Source of the DNA: Bathymodiolus brooksi
Taxonomy: Eukaryota; Mollusca; Bivalvia; Mytilida; Modiolidae
Reading direction: 5' to 3'
Length of the DNA stretch: 64,000 nucleotides
NCBI GenBank assembly: GCA_963680875.1
Contig: OY804589.1
Span: forward strand, 25,408,353 to 25,472,352
Each line of letters opens with the position of its first letter. The stretch's first letter is position 1. Under the pieces are notes generated by a model that did not search any database, was not told the origin of the DNA, and saw only the letters and a list, made by a program, of their open reading frames with translations. Below are positions 22,869 to 32,782 of the stretch, piece by piece. A program made the translations under genes and the position numbers.

Positions 22869-23521
22869 TTGCTACCTGGTCATTATGGTAATGAAAAAAA
22901 TTATTTGATTTACTATCATACACCAACATTCTAAATGATGATATAACAGCAGCAACATGCATCGTGTATGGATGTCGGGAAACTACCTCCATCGAATTAC
23001 TTACTCTCATTTAAGTCATTTTTTCATTATCGGAGTGAGCGTGTCTGACTTCATATATATTCGATTTAGAAACGACATACAAATTATTATCAACACTTTT
23101 ATTAGACCGCTCGGGGATGGCGATATTATAATAGATCTCTGATAATTGTCATACTATCATTAAATATAACACTCTCTGTGAAGTTAAATAAGTTATGGTT
23201 GTTATCAAGATATATATAGATAAGATAAATGATAGTTTATTATAGTGTCACATATTGATCAACAATATATAAATATGTACAAAACTACATCATAAAACAA
23301 AGATCAATATCCAGCCTTTATAGAATTATGAGACACTGTATATACAAATAAAAACTTTAAAATTTAAATTAAAGGACAATATTATAAAAAAAAGTATACA
23401 TAATAAATTACATTAAAAATCGTAAAAAATAATTAAAGAAATTAAAGAAGTTCAATAAAAATCTAGTTTTAAAAGTTTTAAATTGGAACTTAATAAATTA
23501 AATAGTTAACATATAAAAATA

Positions 23522-24025
23522 TCATAAAAATCGTTTACGTCTTAAAAAAAATGTATGCAGTGTGTGAGCAAGAAGTGGCTGGATTTCATTACATTTCAAT
23601 ATAGATATAAATTTCTGTTCCATGGATAAACAATCAAAATTGACAATCAAACGTTTTGCATTTTGTATCAATTCAAACCGGATGTCTGAATAGAGTGGAC
23701 AGTTTATCATGAAATGCTGTTCATCTTCAACGACTGAGTTATCACACAGTTTACAGAGTCTGTCATTAAAATGTACTTGCGGTCTGGAATACCGACCCGT
23801 CTCAATAGCTATCGGTAACGCCCCTGTTCTAAAAAGTGCCATTGTTCGTCTCACTGAACGTGGTATGTTAGATAGTACAAATTGTTCTGCATTTACATTT
23901 TCTTTGTACAAACGATAAGTTCTTAATTTGTTGCCATTAGGTTGATTTCTGTCGTTAAAAAGTTCAGTAGCAAACTCATCATTATCCTGTTCCGTCAGTA
24001 TAAAGTATGTTAACAGCTTTTATGA
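23522..24025 (-). pseudogene. LINE ORF2 C-terminal fragment (5'-truncated)
   Basis: On the minus strand an open stretch runs from just after a TAA near 24026 to a stop at 23522-23524. It contains a C-x2-C...H-x4-C zinc-binding pattern (CKLCDNSVVEDEQHF...C) preceded by a GNKLRTYRLYK segment. This combination is typical of the C-terminus of non-LTR retrotransposon ORF2 proteins in molluscs, downstream of the reverse transcriptase domain. No endonuclease or reverse transcriptase motifs remain, so this is a dead 5'-truncated copy. The AT-rich sequence after the stop (down to about 23215) reads like its 3' untranslated tail and has AATAAA-like sequence on the minus strand. Confidence 0.7.
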
Positions 24026-24230
24026 AATATGTAGAAAGCAAAACATCATGACCCTATTTTTATTGCTAGAAGCTGCTTTTTAGATTTATTGACAAATTGA
24101 AAAATATAAATCAATATATTCGTACTGGAAATATGTCGGTTTTTTTTTTTTTATAATAAAGTAGCTTTGTATTGCAGTAACCTGCGATAAAAAACCATCA
24201 AACAATAAAGGAATGTATCTTCGAAGTTAT

Positions 24231-24358
24231 GCACAAACGTCAATTAAAGTTAAGTCTCAATTAAACCTTAAGTGTAAATTAATTCTATGTACATTTCATG
24301 TAAATTTAAGTGTCAATTAAGTTTTAATTGACACTTAAATTTAACTAAGGTTTGTGCA
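24231..24358. repeat. Hairpin MITE-like element
   Basis: Outer ends GCACAAAC / GTTTGTGC are inverse. Inside, TAAATTTAAGTGTCAATTA / TAATTGACACTTAAATTTA (24301-24343) is a perfect inverted repeat around a few bases. Confidence 0.75.
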
Positions 24359-24469
24359 ACCCAGTTCAGGACTCTGCGCTCTTTACAACAACATTGTTCA
24401 CCAAGTTATAGGTTATACATTTTACTCATAGCAGGAAAATACTTACATAGCAGCATCATTATAATCAAA

Positions 24470-24850
24470 GAGGAAGATTGGGTCCATAAAACTAGTTGAA
24501 CTCATGGGTATAAATAACAATTGTAATCAAACCTAAATGTACTCAATGACTATTTAATTACGTGACAGAGTGAATTCCTCACGCGTTATCTCACGTATCA
24601 CTATAATTCTGAGCATTTGACGACAACCTCAAGGACAGCTTTTAAAAAGAATAACAAGGCATTCACGTAATTTGTTCTTGTTTTATTAAATGGAATTCAA
24701 TGCTGCAATCAATATAGACGTCAGAGAAAACCGAAGGGGCAATCAAGAACGGACAATGCAGAGAAACCGGCAACATAGGCAAACAAGACACGTGACAAAC
24801 ACAAACAAAACAAAACAAAAGCACACAAAACAATATGTCTTTGATACCAC
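24470..24850 (-). repeat. Fragments of dispersed families C and B
   Basis: About 24478-24520 (GGGTCCATAAAACTAGTTGA) resembles the end of family C. About 24712-24850 is the inverse of family B (GTCAGAGAAAACCGAAGGGG, AGAAACCGGCAACATAGGC, then CAAACAAAACAAAACAAAAG). The 66-codon plus-strand frame here is repeat-derived. Confidence 0.55.
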
Positions 24851-24859
24851 TATTGGTTG

Positions 24860-26360
24860 TCTTTTTCTAGCTTATTTTTTTTTCCACTGACCCATTTCAG
24901 ATTGTTGTCAAATCAAGAGTAAATGACCAGTATTATAATGAGCAGCAATAGCATATCCTGCTTCAGCTTATTCGAGTCACATAATGAAATGAATATCTTG
25001 TTCTAGTATCAATCTAATAGAACGTACAATCATTTATAGCATAATATATATTCACTTGTCACACTGTTCGGGAAATCGGGGTTTATTTGACATGGAATTA
25101 ACGGCAAAATTTACGGGACTAAAAACCAGTTCGAACGATCCATGGTATTCGAGTCATCCTAGTTCGAACTAGCGAAGTTCGACTGTAATTGTATTACTGA
25201 TTCATAACAATTTGCTATTCATTTACATGTACCCATATTGTAACAAATACAATAGTTTCCGCTCTCTCCCGCTTAGGACGTCTTAACAAAAACAGGAAAT
25301 GGATGATGTATTTTAGAAATGGAATATACAGAAGCTGTATTTCTACATCATTCATTAGAATTAAAATATGTGAAGCGTCAGTTTTAGCCTATTCAAGGTC
25401 TCCATGTCATATTGAATTGAAAAAAGTAATGGTCGACAAAATGTCCCCAAAAACATGGCGCCTGCTTCGTGGCAGAGACAATACAGTGGCGGAGTTAAAT
25501 ACATCATTTGAATCCAAAGCTTACAAATATTTCCAAGAAAGATGAAGTTGAATACACACTACACCAGACATCGTTTCTTTTTTTTTCTTTTTTTAATACA
25601 TACAGTTTATTGTACAAACTCCTGATTTATAATAACCTAAGTAGCCCATGGTAGCTCACTTAGAACCCCTGATTGCTTACAAACTCATTTGTACAGGGAA
25701 AAAAACAATGAACATATTATATCTAAAAAAAAACTCCCTTTATTGTTTGCAACATACATACACGTTTTGAAAAATGAACTATTTAACGATGTATAAATTA
25801 TTTACATAGGATGACATCCGGGCATCTTACGTTAGTAGTAAATCTTAAATCGTTATCTCTTTTGTGTTTATTCTTGCTTGACTTTATATTGTGTCATAAA
25901 GATGATATAATCTTAATATTAGGTGACTAGTATAGCAATAATCAATATGATATGTCATCTTATTCAGACAACATTGGTATAATACAGACAATCATACAAA
26001 ATTAATAGACTATGGATATAAAAGTAGCTTAATTTATAGATAGTAGTTTACTCAAAGGACAAGTAATATCTATACCTAGGTTTCTGAGTTAAACAATTGA
26101 ACGCGAAGCGTCAGATTGTGTAACTCGAAAAACCGTGCTATAAATGATTTGTAACATGAAATCATATAATATCACATCTAGAATGTTGATTATTGCACAA
26201 CTCTCTGAGAAAACTACATCCCAGATTTAAAGTGTGCAATATCAGGTATCTGCGTGTATTATTTCATAGTTCTTAGATACTACTTACATTCTGGTATTTA
26301 AACCATAAAAAGATTAAAAGAAAAGAATGGATTCATGCTACAATACAACATAGTTGGTGA
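24860..26360. other. Intergenic, no gene seen
   Basis: Non-coding, AT-rich. An 80-codon open stretch at 25303-25545 has no recognisable domain and no convincing splice or start context. A poly-T/C tract lies near 25580. Confidence 0.45.
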
Positions 26361-26364
26361 TTCT

Positions 26365-26480
26365 CATTGTCTTAGTTTTCTGTCTTAGTGTTTTTTGTTT
26401 TATTTATCTTCGTTCTGTGCTTTGCTTTCTTTGTTGCCAGTTTCTCTTGATTGTTCATTCTGTTTTTTCTAACCTTTATT
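26365..26480 (+). repeat. Dispersed element family B copy
   Basis: Contains CTTAGTTTTCTGTCTTAG, TTTATCTTCGTTCTGTG, TTGCCAGTTTCTCTTGATTG and TTTTCTAACCTTTATTTG, matching the other family B copies (58555, 61835, 46300). Confidence 0.65.
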
Positions 26481-26744
26481 TGTATGTTACGACTCTCATT
26501 CCTCACATGCTCTATACTGTTGCCTAACGTTCATTTATTTCACTTTTTTCTAAATATAAGCGTCAATGGTAGAATATTATGGATGATTTCTTCTACATCC
26601 GTTCTGGGTTCCGAACAAATCCACATCAAGTTATTCAAAAATCGAAATTGCAGCAATGCATTACAGAGCATCAATTGACGACATTATATACTAGAGTTTA
26701 TACTCTATAAATATATGTATAATTTGAGGGTTGTACTAAACTAC

Positions 26745-26865
26745 GAAACGAAATCGAAACGCAACGAACGAAACGAAACGAAACGAAACGAAATATTACG
26801 AAACGCAACGAAATATACTAAAATGCGAAACGAAACGCAACGCAACGAAACGAAATTTACTATAA
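26745..26865 (+). repeat. (CGAAA)n microsatellite
   Basis: Imperfect pentanucleotide repeat of CGAAA with CGCAA and CGAAAT interruptions. It produces a meaningless NETKRNE-type frame. Confidence 0.9.
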
Positions 26866-27175
26866 TGCTATTTCAATGCTTATTCAAACAGATCACCTGT
26901 CTAAAATATTATTAAAAACAGATTACGTGTTGAAAATGTTATTCCAATACTGTTCCAAGCAATGTCTATATAAACATAAAAAAATACTGGTAGCTTCAGC
27001 ATTTGATGCACGTTAAATAGTTATTGATAATTACTACTCCCCAAATGGAAACTGAGGTTACCACAATAATAATAACAGTTTGTTGTCGTTTCACGCCTGT
27101 GACTAGTACAGACAAATGTAAAAATCCATTTGTTTCATTCCTTTTCAATTTCTGTATAGCTTTAATATAGTTTTG

Positions 27176-27450
27176 AGGGCCCGGGTGGCTCAATGAGTTA
27201 GGTAGTTGGATTAGCTAACGACTCATACAAGCCTATCACCAATACGGCGTGGGTTCGCACCCGGCTGTGTAAATTACAAAAAAGGGTGCACTCATGTCGC
27301 AGCCGCAAGTTATCAAGCTTATCAGTTGCTTGTCCATGGCCGGTGGTTCTCTCCGGGTACTTCGGTGTCTTCCACCACTAAAACTGGTCGCCATGATATA
27401 GCTGAAATATTGCTGAAGGTGGCGTTAAACACCAAAATTCAATCAATCAT
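27176..27450 (+). mobile_element. SINE-2, full length with 13-bp TSD
   Basis: Flanked by TAATATAGTTTTG at 27163-27175 and 27451-27463, a perfect target-site duplication. The head is tRNA-like: A-box-like TGGCTCAATGAG (27186-27197) and B-box-like GGGTTCGCACCC (27251-27262). The body carries GGTGGTTCTCTCCGGGTACT, and the tail is GATATAGCTGAAATATTGCT then GGCGTTAAACACC, ending in a CAATCAAT run. The TSD and L1-independent tail indicate retroposition by a LINE partner. It is the best-preserved SINE in the window. Confidence 0.9.
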
Positions 27451-27721
27451 TAATATAGTTTTGGATTTATTCTCGCCCTGAATATGCATGAAATCTCGCC
27501 CCTTGGGCAATCAATTTGTTTACATATATATCCATTTGTTTGTTCAGATGATGTGAAGAAAAACTATCATAAGCTGTGAGACAGAAATTGAAATTATCAC
27601 CAAATAAAGATAGTGATTGAATGCTTAAGTAAGCAACAATCACTAAATATATTAATGTGTGCACATCTTCGCCTCTCCATTCAAAAACCTTCGACTGGAA
27701 CGACCACCACGTGTACCCGCG

Positions 27722-27865
27722 AACTGTTATTTCAATGAGCTAGCACTTTCAAAATACAACTCAGTGTGTTGATCTAGAACAAAACCGACATTATCACCAT
27801 TTCATTGAATGCCACTATTTAGTTGAAAATTTGCTCTTTTGGCGTGTAATAACAATCACTCACTC
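27722..27865 (+). mobile_element. SINE-3 3' fragment
   Basis: Matches the 3' half of the SINE at 42178-42535: TCAATGAGCTAGCACT, TTCATTGAATG and AACAATCACTCACTCACT. The tRNA-like head is missing. Confidence 0.65.
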
Positions 27866-27869
27866 ACTC

Positions 27870-28535
27870 CTTATTATAACATGGCAACCCCCGGGGACGC
27901 TCTGAGCAGCTCTGTGGTCTTGAGTCCTGGAAACCTTCGTCAATACCCAGTGATTAGTGTATATCACATGTAAAACATTCATCTATAAACAAGCTGGACA
28001 GGAAGTATATAAATCAAAAATAAAATATTTTATTTCTTGCTTTTATTAAACTCTCCAAATGCTCCTAACTTGACGACAGTGGTCAACTCAGTACTAAAAT
28101 GTATGATAAGCGGGACGACTTCAATTTTAAAATCATAACCAGCTTCTCCTGCATATGGTGTTTACATCTCGCAATTGATTCGCTATGCAAGGGCCAGTAG
28201 CAATTATTCTGATTTCCTGAAACGTCATCTTCATCTGAGAAACAGGCTACTGGACCAGGGCTATAAAAAGATTCGCCTTATTCGATCTCTTAAAAAGTTT
28301 ATATTCCGATAACAAGATCTTGTCGAAATATATTCCGTCTCTGCAGAAAAGATTATAAACGATAGATTTTCATATAGTAAAAATGTATAAAGATAAGGTT
28401 TCAACAAAAATGTCAAAAAAAAATTTTTAATCAATGTGTGACGTAAAAGTGTTTTTGACATTTGCTTCACTGAGTTTGGCGCTGATTTGACAACTGTTTT
28501 ACCTGCTTTGTTCAAGTATTGTTGTAAATACTGTT
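27870..28535. other. Intergenic, no gene seen
   Basis: No gene, no clear repeat. The 84-codon minus-strand frame at 28261-28515 has no recognisable features. Confidence 0.45.
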
Positions 28536-28539
28536 ATAG

Positions 28540-28735
28540 TGACAGCCGGAAACTTTGAGCCGTAATGAAAGGGGGAGGATTGGCGCTGTAAAATCTGATT
28601 CAACCCACCATTTCTTTAGAAATACCTGTACCAAGTCAGGGTCATTACGGTTTTCACAGTTTTCCGGTTGTTGACTGATTTTGTCTGTTTATATACTTAT
28701 GAGTTTTGACTTTCCCTGTGTTAGATTGTTCGGAG
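28540..28735 (+). repeat. Dispersed bivalve-type repeat fragment
   Basis: Contains TAATGAAAGGGGGAGGATTG and, after a gap, AGAAATACCTGTACCAAGTC followed by TTCCGGTTGTTGAC and TGAGTTTTGACTTTCCCTGT. This word order resembles a non-coding repeat widespread in bivalve genomes; the assignment is from memory of the family and is moderate at best. Confidence 0.4.
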
Positions 28736-29100
28736 TTCGATAATTTTGTTATTACCCTAATTTACTTTAACGGCTATTCAAATAAGTTCACACTACGTTT
28801 ATTGTTAGATATCCATATAGTACAAATAAAATGGCGGGTAGGTACTGGCAGCTGATTGAGTTTTGGCAATAACATTGCCTGCAGTTATTGTAAATCAAGT
28901 TGTCATTACATCGGAAGTCACAATACGCAGAATGACGCGTCGGTGTGGGAATATAGAGGACCATTTACTAGTAGTTTAATATTAACAAATTTAAGTCCAT
29001 TATGCCTCTCTCATTTCTGGGACACATATCCATCACAAAAGTAAGCGTACGTCCTCCTATGTTTACTTACTGCTATATGAATATTCGCATATCATAACAG

Positions 29101-29345
29101 AATTATGGTATGTAACGCTACTTTCAACAATATTTCCGTTATATCGTTGCGGTCAGTTTTATTGGTGGAGGAAACCGGAGGAAACCACCGATATGATGGA
29201 AGTCACTGACAAACTTATGAACATAATATTTTATCGAGTACACCTCACCATAACCAGGATTCGAACTCACTACGTTAGTGCTTATAGGCACTGATTGCAA
29301 AGGTCCAACTACATATGTTTACGACCACTACGGCCTTATATTTTT
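29101..29345 (-). mobile_element. SINE-1 copy
   Basis: Inverse orientation: tail AACGCTACTTTCAACAATAT, GGTGGAGGAAACCGGAGG, CACTGACAAAC, TATCGAGTACACCTCACC, B-box complement GGATTCGAACTC, then the tRNA-like head ending near ACGACCACTACGGCC. Nearly full length and moderately diverged. Confidence 0.85.
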
Positions 29346-29349
29346 ATTT

Positions 29350-30540
29350 AGAAGTATTTCATCAAGAAGGTTGTACCAGGAACTCTATCTACAGTCTCAA
29401 TGGGAATTTCTACATTTGCATATTTGCTTGTTACTATGTGCAGATTCGTGTATAATTATGAAAATCTTTCTTAATTTATAAAGGGATAGCAATGGATCTC
29501 CTTTCTCAAAAGATGGGCAGTGTAAGAGACATTTGTTTTTTGCGTCAAAATAATACGTATTTTTTGGATCATGAAAATAAGCCATGTTTGCTATCATAAT
29601 ATATAATTCCATAGTTACTTGTAACCCTCCCACATATGCAATTAATGTGCACAAAACGTGCTATCTATGAATTATGAATACCACGTTATTGGAGCATAGA
29701 CGACAAATGTTTAGAAAAACATAAATGTGTGAACAATATATTGGCATTCCCAATGGTATTTGATGCACTCAAATAGCATCGGTGTATACTACTCTATGTA
29801 CAGTATGTGAGCCGTGTGCACACGGGTCTCTTTATATAGCCTCTTAATACACGGTGGTAAGTCGTTACAGACACTTTTCAGATAAAAACATGGCGTAGAG
29901 ATGGATGACGATCGGGAAATCGAAGATTTAAGCAAGACGAACAGGTTTATATTAATTTTAATCTTTTTCACGGAATGAAAGGAGTATCAAAGATTTTGTT
30001 TAGAATGACTTTTTTCAAATATTCAACATAATCAACTTTGTTTTTCGCATTAATAATGACAGTCTCGGAGAACATTTTTTTTTGTCCTAAAAAATACTAA
30101 AAAGCTCTCAGAGTTGCAATTTAAATTGTACTTTTAATTGTACTAAATATATATTTGAAGTTTAACAAATGGTGCTCCTTGTCATCATTAGATTATCAAA
30201 ATATATATACTAGCACCCGAATTTTTTTTATAAGCAACGGCCACTTTATGATTGACGTTTTTATCGGCACTGGAATAATTTAAAAGGTCAGGTGGCTATA
30301 TTGCATTTACCTTGACTGTTTGTTTATATAATAATAGTTTGTCCAAGAGCTTTGGGAATATTTTTTCTCAGCTTCTACTGTGTAGAATGAATTTTTATTT
30401 GGTACATGTATGTAGCTTTGACATAATAATAGGATAATTAATCGGAGAGTGTAAATATCGAAAATATAATCACGAGTGCCGTAGAACGCAGTGATTTAAC
30501 GATTGCGCATGCGTTCTCGGCATTTGTGTTTATGTGTTAT
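29350..30540. other. Intergenic, no gene seen
   Basis: AT-rich and non-coding. A short inverted repeat GCCGTAGAACGCA / TGCGTTCTCGGC is at about 30478-30526. Confidence 0.45.
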
Positions 30541-30544
30541 ATTG

Positions 30545-31325
30545 ATAGATCCATCCAGTTTTGCTATGTATTTGATGTATATATCACAATAGTCATCAAA
30601 TCATACAAATTCAACTAAAAACTGCCATTTTTTGTGAAAAAAGACAATCATTAAATGTTGAGGAAAATGAACTAATGGCTAGCCTGTGCTATCTTTAGAA
30701 ACATGTTACGGCTTTAAATTGGATAGATCCCACCCAGATTTGCTATGAATTTGGTTTATCTACCACAAGCGTCATCAAATCATAACAGTTCAACTAAAAA
30801 TTGCCATTTTTAATGGAAAAAAACTATTATTAAATGTTAAGGAAAATCAGCCAATGGCTAGTCTGTGCTATTTTTAGAAACAGGTTAAGGTGCTAAATTG
30901 GATAGATCCCATCCATGTTTGCTATGAATTTGGTTTATTCTATCACAAATGCCATCAAATCATGAAAATTCAACATAAAATTTCCATTTTTTATGAAAAA
31001 AGACTTATTAAATGTTGAGGAAAATCAGCCAATGGCTAGCCTGTGCTATTTTTAGAAACATGTTAAGGTGGTAAATTGGATAGATCCCATCCAAGTTTGC
31101 TATGAATTTGGTTTATCTATCACAAGCGTCATCAAATCATAACAATTCAACTAAAAATTGCCATTTTTTATGGGAAGAAAGACTTATTAAATGTTGAGGA
31201 AAATCAGCCAATGGTTAGCATGTGCTATTTTTAGAAACATTTTATGAGGTTAAATTGGAAAGGTCCCACCCAAATTTGCTTTGTATTTTGTTTATTGGTA
31301 ATAAAGGTCATTAAATCATGAATGT
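30545..31325 (+). repeat. ~179-bp tandem repeat, about 4.5 copies
   Basis: Successive copies begin near 30545, 30722, 30900, 31080 and 31258 with TAGATCCCACCCAGATTTGC-like sequence. They share TCATCAAATCAT, AACTAAAAATTGCCATTTTT, AAATGTTGAGGAAAATCAGC and TAGCCTGTGCTATTTTTAGA. The last copy is partial and most diverged. Confidence 0.9.
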
Positions 31326-31621
31326 CATTTAGAATAAAATTATGGCAACATAATGTAAACTCAATTTGAAAAACGCCAAAAAAGCAAAAATTTCCAATTT
31401 GCAAATGTCGGAAAATATCCCATTCTTAGCCCAGATTTAGCAATGGAAAATGATATTGTGTAACAAGATGGTTTTTGTAGAAAGAAAGCTTAACATACAT
31501 TTAACTAACATGTATAGATAAAGTTCCTTCATTTACAACCAGTTTTATTTTTATAACTTGGAAAAACAGAAGATTTTGTACTGAAGAATGCCCTCTCCAG
31601 GACAAAGTTTTAAGAGGTATG

Positions 31622-31635
31622 GTTGCCATGGCAAC
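31622..31635. promoter_or_regulatory. Candidate RFX X-box palindrome
   Basis: GTTGCCATGGCAAC is a perfect 14-bp palindrome equal to the classical RFX-binding X-box. No gene start lies nearby, so it may be fortuitous or part of a dispersed repeat. Confidence 0.3.
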
Positions 31636-31782
31636 GGATCGTAATCTTTGAAATTTTATTTTCTTAAGTTGTTAAACTTGGTCAGGTAAGTGATCTGACA
31701 ACATAACACCAATATCTGAAGACATGCATTTCCAGCCTACTGTATAGCTATTGAAGTCCTTACAGAGAATGGGTATTAAATA

Positions 31783-31996
31783 ATGGAAGAAGAAGAATAC
31801 AATGATATAGTTACATATATACAAGACCAAAAGTATCCACAGAATGCAGAAACTAGTAATGTTTGATTTACAAGTATCACCACAGTATATTAGTGAAGAA
31901 GATAATGAAACGGAGAGTGAAAATTAAATTTTGTGTACTCCTCAACCAAAGCGACTGAGGAAAAGTAACAAGAGAAAATCTTATGAATATTATTAA
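31783..31996 (+). pseudogene. Internally deleted transposon coding remnant
   Basis: An ATG at 31783 opens an acidic 27-residue frame (MEEEEYNDIVTYIQDQKYPQ...) ending at TGA 31864-31866. In another frame from about 31865 an acidic segment (ISEEDNETESEN) meets a TAA at 31924-31926. The same frame then continues to TPQPKRLRKSNKRKSYEYY and a stop at about 31994-31996. The start resembles the N-terminus, and the basic tail the C-terminus, of integrase-type transposon proteins common in invertebrates. This suggests the central catalytic part is deleted. Assignment from family resemblance only. Confidence 0.35.
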
Positions 31997-31999
31997 AAC

Positions 32000-32540
32000 A
32001 TTGTAATTGTAATGATTTATATATTTACTTAAAAAAACTGCATTAATAAAGAAATAGTAAACTAGTATTAAGTACATATTTATTTGCAGCAATGTGAATT
32101 AATTAATTGAAAAAATTAGTAACATATAAAATCAGATTATTTCCTCTATAATATTTTTTCAGTATGAAATATCATATGCAATGTTATCCACGGATATATT
32201 TTAATATTAAATTTCGTCCACCTCATCCGGAAAATATATAATAGCATTGGAAGAAATTTAATATTGAAATATTGTCCAAGGATAATATTTTATATTAAAA
32301 ATATTCCGCCGGAAAGAATATTATGGAGGGAAAAATAAAATGTTACAGTTACACATATGCAAGAAATATCCTATTAATGCTAAGTATATGATAAAAACAT
32401 TTAAATGCAATAGTTATTTTTTACGCATCGAATTTCTGGAAAAATGTTCTAGATGAGGATCTATCGAATATGACTGGTTATTTGTCAATTTCTGATGACG
32501 TCATTTTCAACGAACTCTTATCACATTTACAAATGGTTGC
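32000..32540. other. Intergenic, no gene seen
   Basis: AT-rich. The 32210-32320 stretch has interleaved AATATTAAATT / AATTTAATATT words that could form weak hairpins. No coding signal. Confidence 0.45.
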
Positions 32541-32544
32541 TGGG

Positions 32545-32710
32545 AAAAATTTGAAGATACCAAAGGGGTGATAAGAAAATCGTAAATCAAATTATAATTG
32601 ACAATACAATACACAATCTAAAGAGGACAAACCACTACAATAAAACTACAGACCGAGCAACATTAAAACCGGGGCTGAACTCAAATGATAATGTACTTTT
32701 CATTTTCTGT
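32545..32710 (-). repeat. Dispersed element family A, inverted copy
   Basis: Inverse of family A: GAAGATACCAAAGGGGTGAT, ATCGTAAATCAAA, AGAGGACAAACCACTACA, then CCGAGCAACATTAAAACCGG and GGCTGAACTC. It faces the family A copy that hosts satellite 3, forming a head-to-head pair separated by ~75 bp. Confidence 0.7.
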
Positions 32711-32782
32711 TAACGTCTTACCTGTTTAAATAGCTAAAGTGGAAATAGAACAAGTTGGAAAATGTCAGTAACTTAATAATCT

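Noticed and set aside
25303..25545. 80-codon plus-strand frame
   Set aside because: No recognisable motif and no matching exon nearby; left as unassigned.
27176..27262. tRNA gene in the SINE-2 head (also at 42463-42535)
   Set aside because: A- and B-box words are present, but the sequences belong to SINEs with tails and a target duplication, and the cloverleaf is not intact.
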